A DNA stretch of 64,000 bases. Source: Certhia americana. Lineage: Eukaryota; Chordata; Aves; Passeriformes; Certhiidae. Both the position numbers and the translations under genes were made by a program. Of the stretch, positions 40,101 to 52,100 are shown piece by piece. Under the pieces are notes generated by a model. That model was given only the letters and a program-made list of their open reading frames with translations. It was not told where the DNA came from and ran no database searches. How positions within the stretch are numbered: the stretch's first letter is position 1; each line of letters opens with the position of its first letter. The stretch covers positions 64,637-128,636 of the forward strand of contig JAGMWU010000099.1 in assembly GCA_018697195.1 (NCBI GenBank). The letters are read 5' to 3'.

Positions 40101-43100
40101 ACAGCAGAGCCTAATCCTGCCTTGGCTCCAGGAAGACTTGAGGCGTTTGTTCTCAGATCAGAGCATGTGTGGGACCTGAGGACAGAGGACTTGGAGCAGC
40201 TCCTCGGGCAGCTTGCACACCCGAAATCTGGTTCCTCGCTGAGGAAGCTCCACCACGAAGCCAGCTCATGCCCTGCCCTCATGCTTCTCTTGGAGGCTCT
40301 TCCAGAACCTGGCTGCTGGGAGCCTCACAGCCCTTCTCATTTCCTGCAGGCACTTAATCACGGCCCGTTTATATTCGACTGTACTCGTGCCAATGGAGCG
40401 CTTCCGCTCGAGCAGCTCTTCTCCCTCCTCGGTGCTCGCAGTCCCCAGCAAGCAGGCACCCCTTCTCCAGCCACATTCCCAGTGCTCCCTGAGTCCAGCT
40501 CGGCTCCTGTCCTCAAGGCCAGCTCCTCATGTCCCTGAAGGACCTCGCAGTGCCTGACTCCCTCCCTCTCAGCAGTGCTCAAAGCTCTTCTCGAACACCA
40601 CTGTGGCTCCCCCAGGACCTCTGGGCTAGCCTGGCTGAGGACACAAGCGCTGTCCCTGCCACCAGGGCCATGCCTGGGGTGCCTGTGCCCCTCAATCCCC
40701 TCAGCCCCACATCGAGCATCGCCCAGGGGTTCTGGAAGTGGCACCGACACGCGGGTCCCAGTGCGAGCAGCAGCTCACACGAGCCGAGGGATCCACACTC
40801 CTCCCTATGTAGGTCACTGGCTGAAGTGCTCTGCGGGAACATTAGTCACTCTCCCAGCCACGGGGCCCGGGAGAAAGCTCTGGCACCCGGCCGAGGCAGG
40901 GAGCCCCCGCCGCCCACCTCCCCCCGGCGCCAGCACCCACGGCCACCCCGCGGGCTCCTCTGGGGCCACCGAGGCTCCTGGCTGGCCTGGCCACACGCGC
41001 TGTGGCTCATGCCCATGGAAGGGGATCCCGTCGGCTGGGGAAGGAGGAGTGACATCCTCCCGGCACGCGGAGGTCACCAGCTCCGCTTCCATCGCTCCGA
41101 CTGCGGATGTGCTGGTGCTGCAGATGGAGACTGCACACGGTCAGGGAGACGGGAGTACAAAGCCTCTGCACGAGCCTTCAGAAGCTGCAGAAGCCAAATT
41201 ATTCCTCTGTCTCCTGTGGATGCTAATACGGCTGTCATGGCAGTGGTGTCTCTGTTCCCTGTGCTACCTGCTGGCGTTCCCACCTCTCTGCCAGGCAGAG
41301 GAGCACGGGTATCACTGTTTTAATGAGACACGAAGAGGTGGAGTGACCTGCCTGGGGGAGCACGGGCAGATCGGGGCAGACAGCACGTGCGGAGCCGGAG
41401 CAGCTCAGGAGGAGTTTGTTCCGTGTCCCAAGGCTTCCCTCAGCCGCATCCGTGGAGGAGCAGGCGAGAATTCCTGGAGCTGCTGCCGGCACTGTGGTTC
41501 AGTGCCACCCCCAGGGCTGCAGGAGAGACCACCCTGAGAGGAAGAACACCCTGCTCAGCTGCTTCCTTCCCAGTGAATGGGGTAAGGGCAATACCATCCT
41601 TCTCCAAGCCCTGGAGATGCCCTGAGTGGCTACACGGACCTGGGAAGATGCTTGCTGTGGAGATCCAGCCCAGAGAGCTCGGCTGGTGCCCAGCACCAAA
41701 CCCCAGGGCTCTGTTGGCATCTCCAGCATGGGCTGATCCTGCAGCAGTGACAGGACAAGGGAAGTGGGACACAGCCTGGAGACTTTTGGCCACAGGAGAC
41801 CCAGCTCATCCGCACACCCCTGCAGCCCTGCACTCTCCCGGGAGGATGGCTCAGCTCTGGAGAAGGGGTTGGGCACCCATCTGGAGCCCACCTGCCCCAG
41901 CATGCAAAGCAGCTGCCTGGGCCAGGGGACCCTGTGTGACAAGGGCTCTGTGGGCTCCCTCACAGGCCAGAAATGGCATCAGAAAGCCACCAACTGTCCC
42001 CAGAGCACACTTCTGGAAAAAGCTGGAAAAGCTTCACTGCCCAGCAGTTCCTGTACCGCCCCAGCCACCCCTGCACACACCGGTCCAGGTTCGGGGGGGG
42101 GGGTCGGTCCTGGGGGCAGCAGGGACCCCCTGGGGCTGCCCCCATCCCACCAGCACCCACCAGCCACGGCACTGGCAGCCAGCAGCACGGCCTCTGCAGC
42201 TGCAGCTCCCAGCACTGAGAACGTCCTTCCAGAATACAAATTCCTGCCTTTAAGTGCATTCCCAATGCCATCGAGCAGCCTGCCCCCCTTTATCTCCATG
42301 CGCTTTAGACAACGCTGGCTACCAGGGGAATTTGGGAAATAGCAAGTGTCTTCCTTCGCTTCGTGCCTCAGTTTCCCCACCACCAAACAGTCCAGACCAT
42401 ACAGAACATCTCCACAAACACGCGAGGCAGGCTCTGCCCACGGCACTGGTTAGGACTGGAGTAGTTAGCAAGGATAGGAATAGACCCACTAATTATCTGT
42501 GGCCTCTGGATGCCACCATGCTATTAAGTAATTACAATAATTATCATTTGTAAAGAAGACAACCTCAGTCCAAAGAAGCTTCCGCGACGAAATCCTCCGA
42601 GCGCGCCGGAAGGACGAACGCTCCCTGCGGAGAGGGGACACAGGGAAGGGCCGGAGGTGCCGTCCTCAGCCCGGCTGTGCCCGAGGGTCCCCCCCCAGGC
42701 TGCTCCCGAACCCGCTCCTTGGGAAGCACCGCCGGAAAGGAGCGCAGCCGGTGGTCCCCGCATCCCCTGCCGCCGCGGCTGTGCCGAGGGTCTCGTTCCC
42801 GTACTCCCGGGAGGGGCCGAGCGTGGAGATCGCCGCGAGCTGCTGCTGGCACTGAGCACGCCGTGCCCCTCACAGCGAGCAGCTGACACCGATGTCCCCG
42901 TATGTCCCCGTGCTGGCACAGCCGGGGCCCGGTGGTTACTCATACGTGTCCACCTCGTGCTCCCAACACGAAACCGGCTCCGCGGAGACCTCGGCCCCTC
43001 TCCCGCTCCGCCGCCGGCAGCCGCAGCTCTAGCGGGGCTTGTGTGTGCCTTCCCGCGGGGAGGATCGGAACCGGCGCATCCCGGGAGGGACCGGCGCATC

Positions 43101-46100
43101 CCCATTCCGCGGGACTGCCTGGGGCTGGCTCCCGCATCCCGGAGCCCCGGCGGCGGACACAAGGCCTTGGGCGCGGATCGCAGCGCCGGGAGCTGCCGGG
43201 AGCAACGTGGGCTGAATCCCTCCAGCCCCGGCCGGCGTCACGGCGGCGCGCGGTACCGAAAGTGACATCCCTGGATCTGCGTGTGCGTGTGTCACCCGGC
43301 ACAGCCCCGGCTGACGGACGCGTTTCTAACGAGGGGGAGCGGAGCTGAGCCCGCCGGGCCGCTCCCCAGAGTGGCTCCAGCACGCAGCGACCCGGCGAGC
43401 GGCGGGGCCATGGGCAGGGGCGGACAGGGCGAGGCTGCGGTACCGCGGCACGATCTGGGGGTCTTCGGCCCCTCTAACACAGCAGCTCCCGCCACAGACG
43501 CACCTCCATAGGCGACACAGCTTGCCACCGTACTGGCACGGCTGTGTCCCGCAGAGACCCCCGCCACGGTACCCGGTGCGGGGTGCCCGGGCTCGGTGCG
43601 GGGTGCTCGGCGCACGGTGCCTGCCGTAGGATGCTCGGTGCCACCGTTCCCGTGCCTCCAGCAGTTCCCCAGGCAGCTCCTGCTCGCTGGGAGCAAAGAA
43701 GGGGAGGACAGGGAGGTGCCGCGACCCTCGGGGATCCGGGGACACCGAGGATCCCCTTCACCAGCTCGGCTCCTCCAGCCCCCGCGCATCCCGCGGGCGG
43801 AGGATACCCGCACCGCTTCTGCGCCCCCGGGGATCCCGCACCGCCGCGCAGTCCCGGTTTCGGGGCTCCTCGCACCGTGTCGTCGCTCCCGGCCCCGGGG
43901 GTTCCCACGCCCCGGCCGCGGGGCCGCCCGGGGTCCCGGTACCGGCCGGCACCGCAGGGCCGATGCTCGCAGCACCCGGTCCGGCCGCCGCCCCGCTCCC
44001 CGGCCGAGCCTCCTCCCCATCCCGCCCGGTACCTGGTGCTCGGCGGCGGCGGTCGCGGCGCGGGTCCGCGAGGACTCCCTTCACAGCTACGGCTCCTCCG
44101 GCCACCCGAGCATGTCCGCGGGCGGAGGGAATACCAGCACCGCTTCTGCGCCCCCGGGGATCCCGCCACCGCCACGCAAAGTCCCAGGATTCGGGGCTCC
44201 TCCGCACCGTGTCGTTCCGCTCCCGGCCCCGGGGGTTCCCATCGCCCCGGCCGAGGGGCCGCCCGGGGTCCACGGTACCGGCCGGCACCGCAGGGCCGAT
44301 GCTGCAGCACCGGTCTCGCGCCGCAGCCCGCTACCCGGCCGATGCCTCCTCCCCATCCCGCACCGGTACCTGGTGCTCGGACGGCGGCGGTCGCGGCGCG
44401 GGTCCGCGCACGAGCGGCGGGGCGCGGGTGTATCGGGGGTCGGGGCGGGGAGGCGCGCGCTCGCCGTACCGGGGCGGAGTCCGGCGGAGGGCGGAGCGGG
44501 GAGGCGGGCGGAGACCCGCATGGGGAGCGCGCCCGGGAAGCTGAGCCCCGGAGCCCTGGAGGAGCGCGGTTCCCTGGCACCGGAAGGGCGCTGCCACGGT
44601 CCCCGCGGGCCCCCGGTGTATACCGGTGCTGCTGGCCGGGGCAGCGCTCGGCGGGCGGACGCGGGGCTTGTGGCACCTCATGGATTGCCGAAGGAGTGGG
44701 AGCTGCTGGGGTTTGATCCGTTTGCTTTGCACAAGAGTATTCCCTGCACACCCCTCGTAGACAGGGCGTACGTTGGTTCCCCGCGGCAGCTCTCGGTGGG
44801 AAAGCCCCGTCCCGAGGGGCTCCCGGCGCTGCACAGGGGCTGGTGGTGCCCTTGGTCACCGGCAGCAGTCGCATCCCTCCCCGAACAGTCCGCTTTGGTC
44901 TGCATGTAGCTGACAAATTGGGGCTGCAATGGGGCTCCGTCTCTGCCAGAATCCAGGAGGAAGCTCCAGCGGTGCCGGACCTGCCGGGGCTGGAAGGTGC
45001 CTGCAGCACCCGGGAGGGGCGGTGGTACCCAGCACTCGGTGCTGCCCTCACAGGGCTCACGGCACGGCAGTCTCTGGGGATGGGTTGGCACCTGAAGCCA
45101 CCCACAAAGCTCCATCAAGGACAATGGGGCACGGCAGGGCCATCACTCATCTTGAGCATGCCAGACAATGCCTTTCCTCTAGAAACAGCTGCCCTTTCCC
45201 GCAGTTTCCAGCCTCGGATGTGTATCTGGGACAGTTTTCTGGGCACCATTCTGCTCGTGTACACTCCACTTGTCCTGGCATGAAGCTGGGAGCCTCCTGG
45301 AGTGGAGCTAAGGGCTCAGTTTGGGACCCTTCACTTGAGGCACTCCAGAAGGCACTTGCTTGCCATTTTCAAAATGCCCCTACATCCACAGATGGCCTGA
45401 AATTATCTCAAAAATTACAAGGGTGCTTCAGCACCGCTGTATTTACACCTGTATCATGGTGGGTGCAGGAGCTGTCCCATCCCTGGAGTGGGATACACAG
45501 TCTGGGAACTGGACATGAAGGGGACAGGAGAAGAGGTCTGGGGAGTTGGGGAAGAAGGGACCAGGGAAGGCAGGGCTGAACAGATCCCAAGGCAGTTGGG
45601 GCTCTGGGTTACGATCCGACTGGAGGAACAAGGACAGTGTCCTGTTCCATGGTGCAGCTGCAGGACCCAGCAGGGCCTGACCAGCTCCTCTCCCCCAGAG
45701 CCACTACGTGGCCTGCATGGCCACCATCCTGAGCCAGATGGACAAGGACCACTACAGCACCTACATCAAGGCATTCCCCTCTCGGCCTGAGCTGATGGTG
45801 AGTGCTGCCCCACAGCAACACTGGGTGCTCTGGCACCAGCACCGCCCTCACAGCATCCCCACGGAGGGCACTGCAGTCCAGCACAGCTCCTGACATCTCT
45901 CCCTCCCTTGCAGGACTTCCTCATGGAAACTTTTATCCTTTTCAAGGACCTGATTGGGAAGACAGTGTATCCTGGTGACTGGGTGGTGATGAACATGGTG
46001 CAGAACCGGTGAGGGCCTGGGGAGGGACCTGCAGGGGGATGCTGGGGCAGGTGTGAGCACCTTGGGGCAGGTGGGCACTGCAGCATGGCACTGGACATGC

Positions 46101-49100
46101 AGGGCTGGTAATCTGGACAATGTTTGGCTGCACTGAAATGGGCACAAAGGACCTGACCCCCTCTGTGTGATGATGGTGGGCACACGGATGGTGGGCACTC
46201 CAGGGTGGGCAGTGCTGCCCTCACTCAGTGCCCCTGCTCACTTTCCCCAGGGAGTTCCTGCGTGCCATCAACCAGTTTGCCACAACCTTAACTGAGATGT
46301 TCCTGAGCGACAGTGACTTCGAGCTGCAGGTGGGTGGGCACTGCCTCAGTCCTGCTTCGGGCCAGGTGGGTCAGGAGAGGACCCAGCCTGGTCCCCAGCT
46401 CACTGTGGCACCCAGCCTGGCCCTCATCCCTGTGTTTCCACTGCAGCTTTGGAACAACTACTTCCACCTGGCCGTGGCTTTCCTCACCCAGGACTCCCTG
46501 CAGCTGGAGAACTTCTCTGCAGCCAAACGCAACAGTATCCTGGCCAAGTGAGTCCCCACCCTGCCCTGCCTGCTACACCTCGGGTCCCTGCCCTGGGCTG
46601 CCACCATGTCAGGAGGTCAGGGATTTTGGGATGAGCCAGCGGGGCCGTGCACACCTGGGGATGCAGAGTGATGCTGACAGACCTCTGTCCCGGCAGGTAC
46701 GGGGACATGAGAGCCACGATCGGAGCATCCATCCGGGACATGTGGTACAGCCTCGGTGAGCCACGGTGTGCAGTAATGGGCTATTTTTTGGGTGCCCGCA
46801 TAGGGACCGGGGTTTTGCTGGTTTGGGCATGGGAGCCTGCATGGGTGTGGATCTACCTCCCCCTGTCCTCCCAGGCCAGCGCAAGATCGAGTTTATCCCG
46901 GGCATGGTGGGTCCTATCCTGGAGATGACGCTGGTGCCGGAGCTGGAGCTGCGCAAGTCCACCATCCCCATCTTCTTCGACATGATGCTCTGCGAGCACC
47001 GGCTCACCGGGAGCTTCAGCCGGGTGAGGACCGAGGCTGCTCCCGGGGGAGCAGGATGGGGAGGGATGTTGTGGGAACCACCCACACTAGGGAAGTGGCA
47101 TGGCCTGCGTGCCGGGATGGGAACTGTCTCTTTAGGGTGGTCTCTGCGGAGGGGCTGCTCCAAGCTCAGCCCATCTTTGTCCCCTCTCTGCAGTTTGAGG
47201 ATGAGATCCTGCGCAGGCTGGACAGCGAGGTGGAGGGTGGCCGGGGGGATGAGCAGTACATGCAGCTTTTTAAGAGCATGTGAGTGTGCAGCGACATCTC
47301 TGCCAACCTTCTCCTCAGGGCACGACCCTTTGCTGTCACCATTCCCTGCCATCCCACTCCTCCTCACGCTGTGCCCTGGCCCGGAGTGTGCCACGGGGGA
47401 AAGGGACCAGAGAGAGGAAGGCTGGTGACGAGCACCATCGTGTGCTCCCTGCCCGTACCTGCCACAGGCATTACCTCTGCCCCAGGCGATGCTCCTGTCC
47501 CTGGTGATGGCCCTGCCCCAGGAATTGTCCTTGTCCTGCCCCAGAAATTGTCCTATGCCTTAAGTGATGCCCCTGCCTCAGGTGATGCCACTGCCCCGGG
47601 TGTTGTCTCTGTCCCAGGAATTATCCCTGCCTTAGGTGATGCCTCTGTCCCAGGAATTACCCCTGCCCTGGATGGTGCACCTTCTCTGCCCAAGCTTTGT
47701 CCCTGCTCTTTGGTCCTGAGCAGGGCAGTGGTGGGAGCACTGCAGAGCTGTGCAGTGGGACCCGTGGCCCCCTCTCTTCCCCAGCCTGCTGAGCTGCTGC
47801 CAGAGCCACCCTGAGCTTGCCAAGCCTGGAGAGGACTTCGTGAGGCTGGTGAGTGAACTCCTGGAGCGGCTCCTGGACTACCGGGCTGTCATGAACGATG
47901 AGAACAAGACCTACAGCATGAGCTGCACTGTCAACCTCCTGGTGAGCACTTGTGCCCTGCTCCAGCTCCCTGAGGCTGGCAGGGCTCATCCCCATGTACC
48001 CTGGGGCAACCAGTTCTTGTTTCCATGCTTCCCCAGGTCCCCAGGGCTGGTAGGACTTGTCCCTGCATCTCCCCAAGTCCCCACGGTGCCCCGGCACAGC
48101 AGAGAGGGGGTGCACATGGTGCCAGAGCTGGCATTCCTTGGGAATCACTGTGCAGCTCCCCAGGGCCATGGCCACCCCCATCTCTGTGTGGGGACAGTCC
48201 TGTCAGCACCATGACCCAGAGGGTGGCAGTGTGGGGAGGGACTGTGGCATGTGCCACCCCTGGGGCCACTGGAACAGCCTCGTCTGCCTTTCCACAGAAT
48301 TTCTACAAGGAGATTGACCGCCAGGCCATGTACATCAGGTGAGCACAGCCCTGGGAACACCGGCAGCACCTGGGGTGGGGGATCCTGAGCATTCCCAGGG
48401 GGATGGGGTTGGCAGAGTGGCCTGAGTGGCAGGGTGATGGCGCTCTGTGCCCAAACTAGGCTAACTGCTGTGCCCCACAAGTGGGACTGTCACTCCCCAC
48501 ACACGGCTCTGTCACTCCCAGGTACCTGTACAAGCTGAAGGACCTGCACATCAGCTATGAGAACTACACGGAGGGAGCCTACACGCTGCTGCTGCACGCC
48601 CGGCTGCTCACGGTGGGCACGGGGAACTCGGGGGGGCTGTGAGGAGTGGGCAGCACTGTGGGCTTGGTGTGACAGGGTCCTGCTTCCTTGTGCAGTGGTC
48701 AGAGGAGTCAAATGCAGCCTCTGTGCCAGGCCCACACAGCCCCCACCTGCACACTCAGCGCCAGCTGAAGGAGGCTCTGTACAACCAGATCATTGAATAC
48801 TTCGACCAGGGCAAGGTGAGTGTGCCCATCTGCCCCTACAGACCCAGCAGCCTCTGAAATCCCACAACTGTAGGGAGCTGGGCTGGCTTAGGGCAAGCCT
48901 GGCCCCCTTGCCACCACTGCCCCCCTGTTCCACACTCCCAGACCCCATTCGCAGCACAGCCCCTCACTCCTCACTGCTGCAGAAGGGCTGGAGATGCCCT
49001 GTAGTGAGCCTGGGCTGGATGGTTCACCCCACAGCCACTGTCCTTCGTCCCATCCCTATCCCACTCTGTCCCATCACATCCCAGCACAGTCCTTGTACTG

Positions 49101-52100
49101 CCAGGGGCTGGCAGCTCGGATATCTCAGGATGAAGGCTTGGTGGGGTGGGATGGGGGGGCTTCAGGGCTGGACATGGTGGGAAGCCAAGTCCTTCTGCTG
49201 CCCACTGGACCACCAGTCCCCACAGGAGAGCCCTCTCCCCCTCCTCACAGGGGGCAGGGGTGCAGGTGCCCCCCCAGGCCTCTGCTGGAAGTCACTGGTG
49301 TCCCCTTCCCCAGTTCACCCTGCACTGGGGGGCCCTTACCTGGCTCCTGTCTTCTCCAGATGTGGGAGGAGGCCATTCACATCTGCAAGGAGCTGGCGGA
49401 GCAGTACGAGAGCCACATGTTCGACTATGAAATGCTGAGTGACATCCTGGTGGGTGCCTGGCTGGGCTGGGGGAGCTGCTGGCAGGGCAGGATGGTGGGG
49501 ATGAGCTGGGGGGGAAGAGAAGGGTCTGCAGGGCCCCATCCTGTCCTCATCCTGCCCCTCTCCTTTGCAGCAACGAGAAGCCAAATTCTATGAGAAGATC
49601 CTCAAGGTGCTGCGGCCCAGCCCAGACTACTTTGCCGTGGGGTACTACGGGCAGGGCTTCCCCACCTTCCTCCGGGTAAGCAGAACCAGCAGCAGCTCCA
49701 CAGCTGCCACCTCAATACCCAAGGAAACCCACTCCTCACTGGTCACAACCTGGATGTGGAGCTGTGGACCACAACTCATTATCCAGCATATTCCTTACCC
49801 AGCACCTGTCCCAACCAGTTCTGTCCTGGGGACGGATGTATGTCTTGGAGGTGAGGTCAGATGGTTTGCACAAGTCCAGTCACTCTCCCCCCATCCACCC
49901 AGGCTGCCACGCCCTCGTAGGAGCCAGGATTTGTCAGGCAGGATTTGTTCTTTGTGACATTGCTTGACTGGCACCAATCCTTATTCTCCATGTGCCTTCT
50001 TCATTTTTCCTAAGTTTTTGGGTTTGGGGAGATAATTTTTCCTAGAGGGAGGTATCTCCTGCTTGGCAGGGGGCTCAGCCTTATCAGCACCAGCACCCCA
50101 GTGCTCTGGGGCTCGCCAGCACCACTCTGTGGCACAGGGATGAGCTGTCACCTTCCTGCCTTGCAGAACAAGGTCTTCATCTACCGAGGCAAGGAGTACG
50201 AGCGGCGTGAGGACTTCGAGATGCAGCTGCTGAGCCCCTTCCCCAATGCTGAGAAGCTGAAGAGCACATCTCCCCCTGGCCAGGACATCACTGACTCCCC
50301 AGGGCAGTGTATCCTCTGTGCATGGGGCTGGGAGAGTGGCCTGGGCTCTGTGCATCACTCTCCATGTGGGAATTCCTTAAATACCTCTCTGTACCCCTGG
50401 GGCTCACCCCTTAGGGCTCTGAAGCCCCTCTCCCCAGCAGCCCTGTCCCCCAGTGTGTGCCCGTGGCTCCTTCACTCCCACAGACATCCAGTGCTTCACT
50501 GTGCAGCCAGCAGAGGAAGCCAAGGTCCGGCTCAAGGGCCGGAGCATCCCAGAGCAGATCACCAAGTGAGTGTCCAGCACAGAGAGCCCCTGCTCTGCTC
50601 TGTTCGGGTGGGGGGGACACAGTGGGGATCCTCTCCCATCTCTGCCCCTTCCCTCCTTGCAGTTTCTACAAAGCCAACCACGTCCAGCGGTTCAGCTACT
50701 CACGGCCTTTCAAGAAGGGTCCGAACGATCCCGACAATGAATTTGCAGTGAGTGCTGGGAGGAGCTGCCAGGACCCCCCCAGCCAGGAAGGACAGGAGAG
50801 CTGGGGGGGGCCCTGGAAGGAGTTAAGGTCCAGAGGAGAGACAGGAAATCCCCGGTGCTGGGATGGGGAAAGTGGTGGTCCTGTGCCTGTGGAGGTGGGA
50901 GCCTCCCATGCTGTGGGGCAGCCAGGGGTGACTCAGGGTGATGGGAGAAGGGTGAGGAGTGACTGCTGCTCTTCCCACAGAACATGTGGATTGAGCGGAC
51001 CACCTTCAGGACAGCCTACCCCCTGCCCGGCATCCTGCGCTGGTTCGTTGTGACCTCCACTGAAACGGTGAGGCGGGGCTTGGGGGGGCAGCAGGTGGAT
51101 GGACACAGCCCCCAGCCCTGCCAGGAGCTCAAACCAGGGCATGAGGAGCGTGTCCTGCCTGTGCCATGCTCCATGGGCAGCAGGGACAGTGTGTGTGGAG
51201 CAGCAGAGGTGCTGGAGGGGTGTCAGCAGCTGCTGCCATGGCTTTGTGCGTGGGCTTTGTTCTTCTGTCAGAGCCGGGTGCTCGGCCAGCATCCAGGGAG
51301 TCTCAGGAGCCACAGCAGTGGAGATGTGACGTGCCCTGGTGGGCTGTCACAGGATGCTGCAGGCACAAGGATGTGTGGCTGCATGAGTGCTGCACGTGTG
51401 TCTGCTGTGGTGCTCAGGCTGTGCACCCCACTGTGGCACGTCTGCACCCCCAAAGTGACACCAGTGGTTACCCAGGTTTCCTGCTGCCTCGTGCCCGTGG
51501 GACTGACCCTGTGCTGGGAGCAGGAACCAGTATGACCAGCACATCCCTATGAACTCTTGCTCAGCCCCAGTGCCAGGGGTCTGAGGGGCTTCATGGGGTG
51601 AGATGTGCAGCCCTAGGGGTCCCTGCTGCCCGGCTGGGGAGAGCCCACCCTGCTAGCCTTAATGAGGAGGGGCAGGTGGCTGTGCCCAAGACCCCTCCCT
51701 GCACACAGATCATCATCTCCCCCCTGGAAAACGCTATTGAGACCATGATGAAAACCAACGAGAAAATCATGAGTGAGATTAACCGGCATCAGAATGACCC
51801 CAGCCTGCCCATCAACCCTCTCTCCATGCTGCTCAACGGCATCGTGGACCCTGCGGTCATGGGTGGCTTCACCAAATATGAGAAGGTGAGGACACGTAGG
51901 GGCCAGCTGGACACACCCAGGGCTAGCACTGGCACCACTCTACCTTCCCCAGCCTGTGTGGAGCTGGGCCAGCCCGGCAGTGGGACTGAGGAGGGTCGTT
52001 GCAGGCTTTCTTCCAGGAGCCCTACATGCAGGAGCACCCAGAGGATGCAGGGAACATCGAGAAGCTGAAGGACCTGATCGCCTGGCAGGTACCAGGTGCA

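Larger units (their letters stand above)
27073..45698 (+). other. DOCK-like intron 28 (18.6 kb), host of the nested INSYN2-like gene
   Basis: This intron joins exon 28 (donor AGG then gtgagt) to exon 29 (acceptor cccccag) in phase 0. It is about seven times longer than any other intron of the gene and takes up 42% of its genomic span. It contains the whole INSYN2-like gene on the opposite strand, two CpG-rich islands (about 34000-36000 and 42560-44700), an AT microsatellite and several AT-rich non-repetitive patches. No plus-strand exon in frame with exons 28 and 29 was found inside it. Confidence 0.8.

Noticed and set aside
40086..42253. Several 150-320-codon open frames inside intron 28
   Set aside because: No homologous motifs, no convincing splice sites in phase, and overlapping frames on both strands, as expected from GC-rich intron sequence.
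43474..45105. 543-codon minus-strand open frame in the intronic CpG island
   Set aside because: Composed of Pro/Arg/Ala/Gly-rich sequence, spans a tandem duplication whose copies are out of frame with each other, and shows no family motif.
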